Shown here one piece after another: positions 13,321-24,609 of a stretch of 64,000 nucleotides of DNA. Numbering within the stretch: position 1 is the stretch's first letter; each line of letters begins with the position of its first letter. The translations under genes were made by a program, and so were the position numbers. Source of the DNA: Humulus lupulus (taxonomy: Eukaryota > Streptophyta > Magnoliopsida > Rosales > Cannabaceae); assembly GCF_963169125.1 (NCBI RefSeq), contig NC_084794.1, positions 223,507,409 to 223,571,408 on the forward strand, read 5' to 3'. The notes below the pieces were generated by a model. That model worked only from the letters and a program-made list of their open reading frames with translations. It had not been told where the DNA came from and ran no database searches.

Positions 13321-13911
13321 GAGGATGTCCTCATTGAGACCGTACCCCTCATGGAGGTATCTAGCCTTTGTTGCAAGGTTATCCCTGTAGAACATTTTGG
13401 CTCCCTTGATATCCATAAGGGTTGCTAACCCTCATGAACTCCAGAGATGCCTTGCAAGGTTTGTTTTTTTTTCAATATATATGCCTCCTATCCTCCCCCC
13501 CCCCCCCCCAAGTGCTTGATGGGATTCACTCCATTGAGCTCTTTGATCATTTCGCTCCCAACATAGACTTTGACAGTGTGTGTATGTTTGTTATATAAGT
13601 GCTTGCATATAGAAGGAATGTAATATGCAAGATAGGAAGCACTTTCATTGATAGCAAGCAGATTACAAAGGCACATATGTCAACATTGCATCTACTATGA
13701 GGTTATATGGGCAACCTCTTTGATTTTTAACTACTGAAATTAACATAAGGCAAACAAACAAGGTACAGATATTCATGCATTAGATGTGAAAGTCTTACTG
13801 GTAATATTTATTGAGATGTTCTGCCTTCCATGCTCGGGGTACAACAGTGTCATCAACCCACATGTGTGAATGTTGGTTTGCATCTCCATGTATCACCATC
13901 GCCATGGGTTC
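13321..13911. other. internal non-coding part of the Tat-like element
   Basis: The repeat family seen at 10484-10811 continues here to about 13460. A run of 15 C occurs at 13495-13509. I find no reverse transcriptase or integrase motif on the minus strand, although this is where pol would be expected downstream of the protease. Confidence 0.5.
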
Positions 13912-14454
13912 TCATGGCTTGGTAACTATGCGGAGAGAGATATTATAACACTCTCTTGCTTCCTTTTGTTCTCCTTTTATGCTTGTTATCCCCCCAGGAG
14001 TTGGGAATTTAACAAACAAGTGATATATCGATGTTACCACTTTCAATTCTCTTAGGGAGGGTCTCCCTAATACCAAATTGAAAGCTGAAGCGCAATCTAC
14101 TACAACAAAGTTCACCATGACAGTGGTTTGTCTATGTTGCTCCCCCATGGTGAGGGCTAACTCAATGGCTCCTAAGGGTTGTATTGCTTCCCCAGTGAAT
14201 CCATATAAGGAGGTATGGCAGGGCTTCAAGTTCATGACACCCAAGCCCATCTTCTCAAATGCAGAGCGATATAAGATGTCTATGGAACTACCATTGTCCA
14301 CGAGGACTCGATGCACTCTCATATTGGCCAGTTGAACGGTCAACACTAGGGAGTCGCTGTGGGGAAAATGCACCCCTTGCGCATCTTCCTCTTTGAAGGT
14401 TATCGAATTATTTTCCCCCTTAAAGTTCTTTAGGGGTTGCTTCTCTAGGCTCAT
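13912..14454 (-). CDS. retroviral-type aspartic protease fragment of the Tat-like element
   Basis: A 180-codon open frame. The active-site motif is VLVDNGSSIDILY (D-N-G in place of D-[ST]-G), and the second conserved block is FNLVLGRPSL, matching the (I/L)LGRP motif of gypsy proteases of the Tat/Ogre type. In the family this enzyme cleaves the Gag-Pol polyprotein in the virus-like particle. The frame stops before any reverse transcriptase. The same DNG form occurs in many Tat-type elements, so it is not by itself evidence of inactivation. Confidence 0.7.
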   Translation of the reverse strand: MSLEKQPLKNFKGENNSITFKEEDAQGVHFPHSDSLVLTVQLANMRVHRVLVDNGSSIDILYRSAFEKMGLGVMNLKPCHTSLYGFTGEAIQPLGAIELALTMGEQHRQTTVMVNFVVVDCASAFNLVLGRPSLRELKVVTSIYHLFVKFPTPGGITSIKGEQKEARECYNISLRIVTKP

Positions 14455-14589
14455 GGTGCACGGGGGTGGACTTCATCTTGCTTCACTGCATATTTATCTC
14501 ATCCCTTCCTTGACTCTCCTCTGAATCCTAGACTTCTGAACATCATTCTTATTTCACCCTGCACCTCCGAGGCTCACTCTCAAGCTTGC

Positions 14590-15093
14590 AAATAGGATGG
14601 CTAATCCTCTGGTTTTGGGTTTTCCCTTCTGACATATCTGCCTAGGTGCCCCTTGCGTATGAGTTCCTCGATTTCTACTTTCATTGGGGAATACTTTGCC
14701 GTGGTGTGGCCAATATCCTTGTGGTACTGGCAATACTTACTGGGGTCCCTTTTGGATAGGCCTCTCTTCATCTGCAGGGGCCTCTTGAAGGGGGCCTAAT
14801 TTTTGTTTGTGAGGAAGATATGTTCCATGGTATCTGTCAGGTCTGTATAGAAGGTGTATGGCGTTTGCCTGGGTTCACCTCCGCGTACGTGTTTTCTCTG
14901 GTGGTTGTCCCTTGGCCCTTCATACACTCTCTTCTTTTTTGCACCATTTGAGCTTTCATAGGCTGAGGGCTTGAAAAGGGGTTCACTTTTTCCTATCTTA
15001 AGGTTCTCGTGGCCATCCTCGGCGCAGATGTATTTTTGTGCTCTTTCATAGAAGTTGTATAAGTCAGTGACCTCTCTTTTGAGCATATTGTCT
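14590..15093 (-). pseudogene. C-terminal part of Tat-type gag
   Basis: The minus strand shows a frame with VTDLYNFYERAQKYI, a frameshift, then KYCQYHKDIGHTT followed by an IEELI..GHLGRYV motif. This C-x2-H-type block followed by 'EIEELI' is typical of the C-terminal gag of Tat-like gypsy elements. Gag packages the RNA into particles. The piece is separated from the N-terminal gag by the CACTA insertion at 15097 and carries at least one frameshift. Confidence 0.65.
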
Positions 15094-15096
15094 CAT

Positions 15097-18000
15097 CACT
15101 ACAACAAAATAGGAGTTTAATAGCTATATGGGGGAGACATTGTAGACGTCTAATGTCTCCCCCCATGGGAGACGCTATTGGAGGAGCCATCATAAGTGGC
15201 CCTACGATGACTCCCAGGGGGAGACGTTGAATGTCTACAAAGTCTCCCCCTAGGAGTCATCATAGGGTACCTACAACATCTCCCTTGGAAAGACTTTGTA
15301 TACATTCAATGTCTGATATCGCGAGTCATCATTGGTTTTTGTATTTTAAAAGAAATTAAATAATTATTTTAAGTATATTAATTAAAAAAATTAAATATAT
15401 TGAATTTTTTGAAATGGAATTAAAAAATCTAAATTATATGCAAATTTAAATTGTGAATTTTTATTAATAAAACTGAAATATGTATATAATATGTTTTAGC
15501 TAGCTAAATATACAAAAATATAATATTTGTTGTTAAACATACAAAATTAACAAATATTACAATAGCTACCTAGACATATAATAAGAAAGAAAAAATAAAC
15601 AACAACAAAAAGCTAATATTTGGGATGATGACTTTGAACTATCGGTAGCATATGATTCACCCAATGTTGTCGCATTTTATTAATATGTGTTTGTGTATAT
15701 GGCGTAGTGTTTATCTACAAAAAATGCAAAGTAAAATATATTAGTTAATTGTTATTATTTGATTATATATACTTTAATAATAAACAAATTGTTAACTTTT
15801 TATAAATTTATATACATACCTCTTTCTTCAAGTAACATCTCGTGAATGTTTAATGTAATCTTTCAACATCTTCATCACATAATATCCACATGACACATTA
15901 TTTGGTTTGTGCGGACATTAATATTTAAATAAAATATTTGTAAAATTCAAGTATAGATTTTCAAAATAATTAAAGTTGTAGTTACTTACTTTCGGTTGCA
16001 CAATTTCTATATTATTTGGAATGTCAGGAGGTTTTGGCAGACTGCTCAGAAAAAGGTTGAAAGCATTGACCATATCTTCCCCTGTGTTTATGAAAAATTA
16101 AAAAAACAAAACTAAATAAGCATACGACCGAGCATACGAAAAAATTGGGCAGCATTTCCCCTATATTAGTAACCTAACCATCTGTCAATCTAATCAAATC
16201 CAATCAAATAAGCACAACACAATTCAAATAAAATAATATAATACATAATTCTAGACAAATTCGGGCATCATTTCCCCTATAATAATGATCTAACCATCTG
16301 TGAAAATCAAGTCAAACATTTCAAACAACATACAATAAGTTTCTTTCTTATAGCTCCATAGCACACAAACAAATTTTCCAAAACCTACTTCACTAAAACA
16401 CGCATTTCTCAACCTTCTGTTATCACCGCAACACACAATTTTAATCTCAGAACCTGCTTCATTATAGATGAATATTTAAGAAATTAAACTCATCTAACAA
16501 AAGTTTAATAATACTAAAACATGAATTTAAATAATGTGTGTACATCTTGCAATTAATAGTCCTAGCTAGCAAATTTACTTCAATTTGCAATGCACTTTTC
16601 TATTAAATTCACAACCTACAAAATTAAATTAATTAATAAATAAAAGATTACTTGTACGCCCTGATTTTCCCACGGGCTGATTAGCAAGCCGAGCTGCGGC
16701 CTAACCATGATTACCTCATGGTCATCCCCAGGGCTGGAGCTTCTGTCGTAATGTCGTGCCTTCTTAGCTCGAGGAAGCCCCAAGAGCTCGCCTTCACCGT
16801 CCAAGACCGGGGCAGGGATTCTGAAGGCCGAAGACCGAGCTAAGTGTGAAGCTCGTACCACGAGCTGGATATGGAGGCCGTGACCTTTTGTGAAGTCAAC
16901 ACACGCAAGGTAAACGTGCATATATCAGGCATCACGTGTCTGATATCCCCCTGACTTCTCGGACACGCAGCAGGAACGTGCGTGTTCAGACACCAACGAC
17001 TGGGTTGGGCCGTGCGGCCCATTACCTCCTTACCTATTGATTTGACCACACTTATGTGTCAGGTTTAGGAATTAATCATGAATGTCATAGAATTGATACG
17101 ACAGCTAAGAAGGTCACAGGATGACCTTCTTACCAACTTCCAGGTGCCTTTTCCTATAAATATGGAGACCCTGGGAGTTGATAGGGGTTGGAAAAATAAT
17201 CTCTTGTAAGAAATACTTTGTAATCAAATACTCAATATAGATCAATAATATTGACTAGTGGAGTAGAAGGATTTTAACCTTCGAACCACTTAAAAAATGT
17301 GTCTTGAGTCACCTCCTTCATCCTCTTAGATCATATATCTGTTTCGGTTCTACATTTGGCACTAATCCCTTTCTCTTCTTCTCTTAATTACTTGTTGGCG
17401 AAGAACCGCGTCAACATTACTAAACAAATATCACTAAATAATTGGATAAACAATAACTTATTCTTTCAATTTTAGAAACTTAAAATCCTCAAATGTGTGC
17501 TTGAAATAGAAATTTTGAGGCAAAAATCACCCTAGTTGAAACCACAACCTACAAAATTAAATTAATTTATAAATAAAAGATTACTAAACAAATAAAAAAA
17601 ACATAACTATATATAATCAACCTACTTAAATGTTAATAAAATATATATACAAATATATATAATTTTCAAATTAAATAAAAATATAAATTAAAAATAATCA
17701 TAAAAATATATACTTGAATTACTTATATCTGTACATGCAATTTGCTATGTAAAAATAAAATTCAAATTATTTTCCTTACTTTAGACAAATTTATTAAATA
17801 AATTTTAGCAAAACATATATATACTTAATCAACCTAAAAAATTAATAAAAAAATTAGAAAAATTTATAATTTTCCGATTAAATAGTAAAAAAAATTAAAA
17901 AATAGTAAACATATTTGTATCATCTTAAAAGTAAAAAATTTGGTATCTCAAATCTACATTAAAAATATTTTTATACTTTAAACATATTTCTAATAAACCC

Positions 18001-18732
18001 ACAAATTATATAAAAGAATGCACAAATATCATTTTTTTTCTATCATTCTAACTATGATACATTGTTTTAATCTTGAAATCTTACCTCAAATATGCTTGAA
18101 ATCAACTTTATTGAGCCAAGAATTGCCCAAATCCGCTACAAATTAAAACCCTAAAAATCCAATATTAACCCACTAATAATTAAAGAAAATAAACAAAAAA
18201 CATTATCCTAACTATAATACATTCATTAAATCTTAAAACCATACATGAAATGAGATTTTTAGAGCCCAAAATCGCGAAAATGCACCTAAAAATCGCGACT
18301 GAAATCGCACTAGAAACGCAGCTCTTCTCTGGTTCGTGCGGCTCAGGGAAGAAGAAGAGGAATACTTAAGGTATATCAAGGGAAGACTTCTAATGTCTCC
18401 CCTAGGAAGATTTGTAGGACATCTGACGTCTCTCCTGGGAAGACATCAAATGTGGCACGACTTCCCAAGGGAGATGTCAGATGTCCTACACGTCTTCCTA
18501 GGGGAGACGTTAGAAGTCTTCATAATCTGAATTTTTATAAATTAATTAATTTATTCCAAATTTTGTAATTAATGTCTCCCATAATTTTTAATGACTTACC
18601 CACTTAGTCATAAACAAGAACTTTTAATGACTTACCTCCTTAGACTTAAAATATCCCTAAATACTTATAATGTCTTACATCATAGGTCTAAGTCATCATA
18701 GAGAGTCATTAAATGTGAACATTGTTGTAGTG
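15097..18732. mobile_element. non-autonomous CACTA (En/Spm) DNA transposon
   Basis: The ends are CACTACAACAA at 15097 and its reverse complement ending at 18732, flanked by the 3-bp duplication CAT (15094-15096 and 18733-18735), as CACTA transposases produce. Subterminal regions on both sides repeat motifs such as GGGGAGAC and TCTAATGTCTCCC (15130-15310 and 18380-18520), as expected for transposase-binding subterminal repeats. No transposase ORF is present; the interior is very AT-rich. A solo LTR is inserted at 16653. Confidence 0.9.
16653..17416 (+). mobile_element. 764-bp solo LTR nested in the CACTA element
   Basis: It starts TGTACGCCCTGATTTTCCC and ends CGCGTCAACA, with an exact duplication TTACT (16648-16652 and 17417-17421). 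A TATA box TATAAATA at 17155-17162 shows plus orientation. It is GC-richer than the surrounding CACTA sequence. The short ORFs inside lack domains. Confidence 0.85.
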
Positions 18733-18797
18733 CATAGCTTGTTGCCTGGGCTCACTTCAGCTGTGATTGTCATTTTTAATTCTCCTTGAGTCAGGCA

Positions 18798-20005
18798 TCA
18801 TACTTTAGCTGCTTCCATGTTAAATCTATGAATATAGCTTTTTGAGCTTTCATCTTCACCTTGTTTTAAGTTAGCGAGGCTGGTGCGCAGCATGGTGTAA
18901 TAGCGTACTGCATGGTGCTGCTGGAGAAATTCGTCAAAGAACTGTTGCCATGACCTGATGGTTCCTAGACCTAGCCTCTTGAACCATTTGTATGCAACTC
19001 CCTTCAATGTGATGGCAAAGCAATGGACCTTGCTCTACTATTGATTCCCCTCAATTTCATCAAGTCGTTGAAGGCATCAAGATGATACTTGGGGTATGTA
19101 CTGCCCTCATAAGGGGTCATGTGAGGCTCTTTGAAGTTGGTCAGGAGTCATTCTACCTGAATCTCCCTTGTGAAAGGTGACTCGTAGTCGAACTTGTCAT
19201 CGATAATATGCCCCCCCCCCCATATGCAGTAACTATTTTGCTTCGAAGACTCCTCATCTCGGTGTCTGGCTCTTGCCTCCTTCTATTCAAGGAGTCCCTC
19301 AAATCCGAAGGGTTGGCCTTCCCTTTCCCCTTGTCCTCCAAAGGGGCCAAAGGGGGTGCTGTCCTTATGCCTGACCTTTTATTGATTTTTTTCTCTTAGG
19401 TCAGGGGGTGTCTCCTTAGAGGTGACCTCGACTTTGTTTCTACGACCAGCGTCGTCCCTCCACCTTTGCCCTCGGATGTACTTTGCTGGCCTAGGGCCTT
19501 CATGGTGCTTTATCCAGGGAGTATGGCTAGTGGAAAGCCAGGTTTTTTTTATCATCCACGGGGACGGTGGTTTCTCCTCCCCCATGATTTTCCTCCCTGT
19601 GCTTGGGAAGGGGCATGCTTGACTTTCGTTATAGTAGGCTATCAGCACCTCCTGCATGTTCTCTAACATGGTCTCCAGCCTTTGATTCTTTTTGTGCAAC
19701 TCTCGAATCTCATCTTCGTAAAAGCGAGTTCTGGAGCTGGAGCTTACGGACTGTACCCGAGGACACTTTTTGGGCCTGCGCATAGAGGGACCTGGATCCC
19801 GATGATTGGAGCGCGGAGCGGTTGATGGTCGAGGAGGAGGATGTGTACCCAGGCCACCCACAGGGGCGACTGAAGGTTCTGGAGGGTCCCCGTTAGGTTG
19901 GGTAGCCGAGGATGATGCCTTATTTTCCTCATCAGGGGCTGGATGTTCCTCTAGTGCACATCCATTCTTAGGTGGATCTCCACATCTTGTGATTCCCATA
20001 AGCAT
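18798..20005 (-). pseudogene. N-terminal gag of the Tat-like element, frameshifted
   Basis: From an ATG at 20003-20005 (MLMGITRCGD) just after the PBS, the frame runs through a proline-rich and coiled-coil region (FYEDEIRELHKKNQRLETML) to about 19379. It shifts frame near 19350 and reaches the core gag domain at 18798-19007, with AYKWFKRLGLGTIRSWQQF and SLANLKQGEDESSKSYIHRF, which fit the Retrotrans_gag family. Several stops lie between (around 19020-19150). A run of 11 C occurs at 19211-19221. The CACTA element cuts gag just downstream. Confidence 0.75.
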
Positions 20006-20071
20006 CCTTAATGCCTTGGCATTTCTTCTTATCAAAATGGATGGAAGAACAATGATTTGATACTTGTTCTT

Positions 20072-20090
20072 CCCACAAACGGCGCCAAAC
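20072..20090 (-). other. primer-binding site of the Tat-like element
   Basis: Read on minus, GTTTGGCGCCGTTTGTGGG follows the LTR end immediately. TTGGCGCCGT is the core used by Tat/Athila-type elements for tRNA-primed minus-strand synthesis. The 3' half departs from the usual consensus. Confidence 0.6.
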
Positions 20091-21286
20091 TGTTGACGGT
20101 GAGAACTCATAAACGATAGAAGGTCATACAACTCAAATGATATTACTAAGACTAAGTAAATAGAACTTATGTTGAGCTTGAAAAAGTAGAGTGTAGAACA
20201 GTAACAATGGAGAGAAACACGTATATTGCTTAATTGCCTATGTATACAATGAATTTTCCAACCCCTTAGTCTTAGGGGTGGAAGCCTATTTATAGTTGGG
20301 CTCTAATGGGCCCTGATATAGGGTGGTCCCAGGGGACAAGAACGTATGTAGGTACAATGTCAGGGTAGTGGTGTCGGACGTAGTGTTGCAGTGGGGCGTG
20401 GTGTCGGCCCTGGTACATGGCCAGGGGTATGTAGATCATGTCACCACTTCTCGTACTAAGTCATACCACTGCTACTTTTCGAATACAGATATCAAGGCCA
20501 CGCCTCTGACCTCTTTAGTCTAGTACGTTCTATACCCATACATGATGGTTGTTCTTGTTCCTCCAAGATATGCCTTGGCTCCAAGTTGGGTTTGGGAGAC
20601 AATAGCCTCCTGAGGCGGTCTCCGGGGCCAAGTTGTGAGGGGTCTCTAATGGTATCACGTACAAGGGCGAGATGCGAGGGTGTCTCGTATGGTCTTGCGA
20701 GGCTTCGGGGCATGATGTGAGGAATAGCAAGACATGCGTCTCGTGGAGCCACATAGGCGAAGTGGCTTTAATGGTCATGCAAGGCATCCCACGGGGCCAC
20801 CTAGGAGAGACGCAAGGGGGACTCACATAAGGACAGCCTCGCATAGCGAGACCCTTAAGCCTATCGCAGCCTTTGCGTAGGGGATGCGAGGGCGTCTCAC
20901 ATGGTCTTACAAGGCTTCGCAGCATGACACGAGAAATGGTGAGACAGTAATCTCGCGGGGCCACATAGGCGAAGGGGCTCTCATGGTCATGTGAGGCATC
21001 TCACGAGACCACCTAGGAGAGACGCGAGGGGGTCTCGCATAAGGGCAGCCTCGCATAGCGAGGCCCTTAAGTCTGTCGTAGCCTTTGCGTAGGGATGTCC
21101 TCGCATAGCGAGGCCATTAAGCCCCTTGTGGCCTTGCATAGGGATAGCCTCGCATAGCGAGGCCCTTGAGTCCCGTGTGTTCTTTGCATAGGGACGACCT
21201 CGCATGGCAAGGCCCTTAGGCATAGCATGGTTGAACTTTGTGGGTTTGTGTGTGATGCTTTATGGGATAATTTTCCCATATTCACA
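20091..21286 (-). repeat. 5' LTR of the Tat-like element
   Basis: 1196 bp; on minus it begins TGTGAATATGGG and ends CCGTCAACA, directly followed by the PBS at about 20072-20090. It contains tandem units of about 60 bp at 20815-21215, each with the perfect palindrome CCTCGCATAGCGAGG or a variant. It is longer than the 3' LTR, mainly by repeat-unit number and small indels. Confidence 0.85.
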
Positions 21287-21741
21287 AGAATCATAATAAG
21301 AAATCTATCTACGCTCTAACAAGAAAGAAAAATATGCATAACTTTTTCATCCGGACTCTAAATGCAACCATTCAAAAAGCTATGGAAAGCTGAGAAAAAT
21401 CTCTACAACTTCTATGTCTACGAGTGTTTCTAGAATATAAAGGAATAATGGTAAAAATTCAGCTTAAAGTTCCAAGTTGGTCACAAAATCATCAATTAAG
21501 CTTATTCCTTCATACTTTAACATAACACATCAAATCCACATAAAAACTTGAAGTAAGCACACCAAATCAAGATAAAAGAGACATACGTGAGTGCATAAAA
21601 TAGGCAGTCATCAAATACCAACTCAGATGGTCATGGATAACAATGTTTTGAGGAATACAAAGCTACTATATTATGTACTCATAACTAGCAGGAGCAGAGA
21701 CATCAAATAGCTTGGGAATTCCCTCCTCCAGGTTAGATTAA
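21287..21741 (-). mobile_element. Athila-like LTR remnant, continuation of 2549-5497
   Basis: The motif AACTTTTTCATCCGGACTC and the following block, including AGCTATGGAAAGCTGAG, resemble Athila-type LTR sequence. The AGAAT duplication shows the segment was continuous with 5497 before the Tat-like insertion. The right boundary is not defined. Confidence 0.35.
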
Positions 21742-22581
21742 AATTAATTTCAATGTGGCTACAACTCCGGATGCCATGATGCTTAGTTCAGTTGCTAAGT
21801 CTAACTATGGGGAAGTGTTGTGGGTTGTTTCAAAGAAAGAGTACGTATCCTCCATTCTGATTGGAGAAGCAAAAGCATCTATTTTTTATTTATCCTCGGC
21901 TAGGGTGAAAAGGCACAAATATGTCATTGTCGAATTAGCTCCAAAACAAGTGTTGAAGCCTTTGATGGTAAATTGGTGAACTGGGAGTTGGAGGAGATAG
22001 TCACCGATGCCTGTTTGTTAAAGTCTAACTACATGGGATGTAATTTTCCTTTTATGGGTAAATATTCATTTGGTACTCTGTGTTTTATCAAAATACATAT
22101 TTGGTACCCTATGCTTTCAATAATGCTTATTTAGTACCTTGTAATTTGAAAGCGTACATATTTGGTACCTTGGACTTAAATTTGATCAATAAAATTTTAT
22201 CAATGTGATCAAATTGCCTTCAATTATATGAGTTTCAAATTCAAATTTAATTACTTAATCGCGTATAGCTAATGACATTTTAGTCATATTGATAAAATTT
22301 TATTATTTAAATTTGATTTCAGGGTGCCAAATATGTATGATTTCAAATTATAAGGTATCAAATATGGATGAGCATTATTGAAAATATAAGGTACTAAGTT
22401 TGTATTTCGATAAAACACAAATTACCAAATAATTTTATACCCTTATTTTATTTCTAGATTCTTTAACTTTGTCGCCCATAACCTGGTGAAGTGGGCTCTG
22501 TATTTTGATATCTCAGCGGATATTGATGTTTGTTTTATTCCTCATAATGTTATTTGCAATGACGAGCCTTATTCAGTTTAA
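21742..22581 (+). pseudogene. RNase H-like (RVT_3 type) gene fragment split by a MITE
   Basis: The frame around 21755-21979 contains SNYGEVLWVVSKKEY and GEAKASIFYLSSARV, the pattern of the plant RNase H-like domain found in LINE-type retroelements and many short plant genes. After the MITE at 22056-22442 the coding pattern resumes with RFFNFVAHNLVKWAL, the conserved 'R..N..AH.LAKWA' C-terminal motif, and ends at a stop at about 22581. A frameshift near 21950 breaks the first half. It is probably a LINE 3' remnant or dead host copy. Confidence 0.55.
22056..22442. mobile_element. MITE, possibly Mutator-derived, GGTACC-rich
   Basis: Terminal inverted repeats of about 35 bp: GGGTAAATATTCATTTGGTA on the left matches, with differences, GGGTATAAAATTATTTGGTA read inward from the right; both continue to TGTGTTTTATC. 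Direct flanks TCCTTTTAT and TTATTTTAT agree at 7 of 9 positions, consistent with an eroded 9-bp Mutator-type duplication. Inside, (C/A)TTTGGTACC-like motifs recur. It splits the RNase H-like fragment. Confidence 0.55.
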
Positions 22582-22615
22582 TTAATCTACTTAACGTTTC
22601 GATAAAAAAAATAAG

Positions 22616-22671
22616 AATAGGTACCCATTTGGTATCATGTGTATTTGAAAAGTATAACTGTGGTACTATCT
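22616..22671. mobile_element. left part of another GGTACC-rich MITE copy
   Basis: The sequence TAGGTACCCATTTGGTATC resembles the ends of the MITE at 22056. It is interrupted by the solo LTR at 22677 and seems to resume at 24605 (ATTGGGTACC-type motif at about 24620). Confidence 0.4.
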
Positions 22672-22676
22672 ATTAC

Positions 22677-24604
22677 TGTAATGACCCACTACTCTAGACT
22701 TTTGGATCATTAACGAAACTATACATACAAAACCTTAATAGAACTTACATTTGCGAAAATATCATAATTTTATTAAGTAACTTGTAAAAATAAGAGTTAC
22801 TTACAAAATATCAAGAAGGATATGGGATCCCATTGTCTTTAAAAACAAAACATAATTTAAAATGAAAGGAATTACATAAGAAGTGCGGAAAATACATGTA
22901 AAACCATAAAAAATAAAACAAGACTACATCCTTGAGAAATCGAACTCTCGACTCCTTGACTCCATTCACCATCGATACACATTCTCTAAGCATCCACGAA
23001 TCTTACCGCGTCTAAAGCTATTTTCCTGCACATAAAACAAAAAGGAATGAGCCTAATGCCCAGCAAGGAAAATCTAACACATAGTCATAAACATAAATTT
23101 CATAATAATCATAAAGACATATCATAACACTTATTACATACACTTATTATAATGGCCATTATTACTTGGGGTCCCATAGACTAAACAAGTAATATGCCCG
23201 TGAGATTAGTGGGGTCCTACTAGCTAAGTAGGTCATATGCCCATAATCTATTGGGGTCTTGTTAGTCATATGGGTCATATGCCCAAGCCTACAACATACA
23301 TATCATAACATATATCATAACATATTTATAACATATTTCATAACATAACACATAAGATAACATAAGCATAAAACATATAGATTCTATCCTATTTTCCTTA
23401 CCAAAGTTACCGGGATATGTGGACAGCGTTGGGACTTTGGAACACTCCTAATAACCATATGAGAAAGAGTAAGTCTAATGAAGAAAAAGAGATGAAAAGG
23501 AATGGGAAGACTAAACCATTGAAAAACATGCTTACCGAAACTTATGTGCTCAAGAACTTAGATTTCCTAACCAAAATAAGAATGAGGTTAGGAGACTGAG
23601 TAGAAGGCTATGAGAAAGAAAATAACATAAAACAAATGAACTAGAAATTTGGTTTACCTCAAAGACTTGTAAGACCAATCTACACCACAACCGAAAAACT
23701 ATAGAACCTTACTTCCCAAAGTGTTTGATAAGCTTATGATGTTTAAGCTTATGATTTCCCCAAACCAGGTGTTTACACTCTCACACTCACTTAGCACTTG
23801 CAGCCTCTGAACTTAGAGCAAAAGATGAATAATGGCTGGGTACTAGGTCCTATTTATAGAGTTTAGGAATGAAAGGATCTTGATTTTACTTGAATAAAAA
23901 TAATAGCTTTTTAGGTGAAAATAATTTGAATAATCATTCAGCAGAGGCTGAAGACTCGTTCAGAAAGATGATGGACTTATCAAGAGTTTGAATGGCTGAA
24001 AGGAAAAGAATTCAAAAACCTTTGAAAATACACTGAAGGAGGCGATATATCGCCCCCTGTAGGCGATATATCGCCTGGGCCAGTATGCCCGAGGCTGTCG
24101 TGCATCGTCTCGTGTTTTCCGTATCTACGTGCTGCGATATATCGCCCCCTATAGCTGCAATATATCGGCACATGCTGATTAATTAAACACGAAATTACAC
24201 ATTTTTAGCTAAGTTTGAATGGAGTAAACAGCCTTGACTAAGCCCTCAATGTATTCAAAGCTGCTGACTGACCCTATAGCATTCAAACTTTACTCCTTAT
24301 TAAATTTAATCCTCAAAATACTTAATCCTTAATCACCCATTCATAACATGTGCTTAAAATCCTATTGGTCCTCATCTAAACCTTATAGTATAATAAATAT
24401 TATCCTTAATATCAGTCATATAATCAAACCTTAGGTTAACATAATATTCTTAAACTATAGGTTAAACTTAGAAAATCTATAAGTACTACTATGAGTGTCC
24501 AAATAATTCCCGGTCTGAACCAAAAATCCACAGTTACAAAGATAATACTATACATACTATAATACTACTAAATAATTAGCTAAGTAAAGTTCTTGGACTC
24601 TACA
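22677..24604 (-). mobile_element. 1.9-kb solo LTR, copy 1
   Basis: On plus it starts TGTAATGACCCACTACTC and ends CTTGGACTCTACA, with an exact 5-bp duplication ATTAC (22672-22676 and 24605-24609). The TATA box (TATTTATA at 23851-23858 on plus) places transcription on the minus strand. It contains tandem GCGATATATCGC palindromes at 24041-24145. It is closely similar along its whole length to the copy at 25686-27583. No coding content. Confidence 0.9.
24041..24168. promoter_or_regulatory. cluster of GCGATATATCGC palindromes, copy 1
   Basis: Perfect palindromes GGCGATATATCGCC at 24041-24054 and 24062-24075, GCGATATATCGC at 24134-24145, and a decayed copy near 24157. They lie about 190-310 bp upstream of the minus-strand TATA box of the solo LTR. 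A binding role is inferred from symmetry and repetition only. Confidence 0.5.
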
Positions 24605-24609
24605 ATTAC

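Larger units (their letters stand above)
5498..21286 (-). mobile_element. Tat-like Ty3/gypsy retrotransposon, with nested insertions
   Basis: Two related LTRs (5498-6622 and 20091-21286) are flanked by an exact 5-bp duplication AGAAT (5493-5497 and 21287-21291). Orientation is minus: the TATA box (TATTTATA on plus, 20287-20294) reads leftward, a GGCGCC-containing PBS (TTTGGCGCCGTTTGTGGG on the minus strand) abuts the right LTR, and a purine tract (CAAGGGAAAG on minus) abuts the left LTR. Internally, gag and protease remain on the minus strand and an antisense Transposase_28-like ORF lies on plus near the 3' LTR, the layout of Tat-lineage elements. I found no reverse transcriptase, RNase H or integrase, so this copy is non-autonomous. 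A solo LTR and a CACTA element are inserted within it. Confidence 0.85.
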
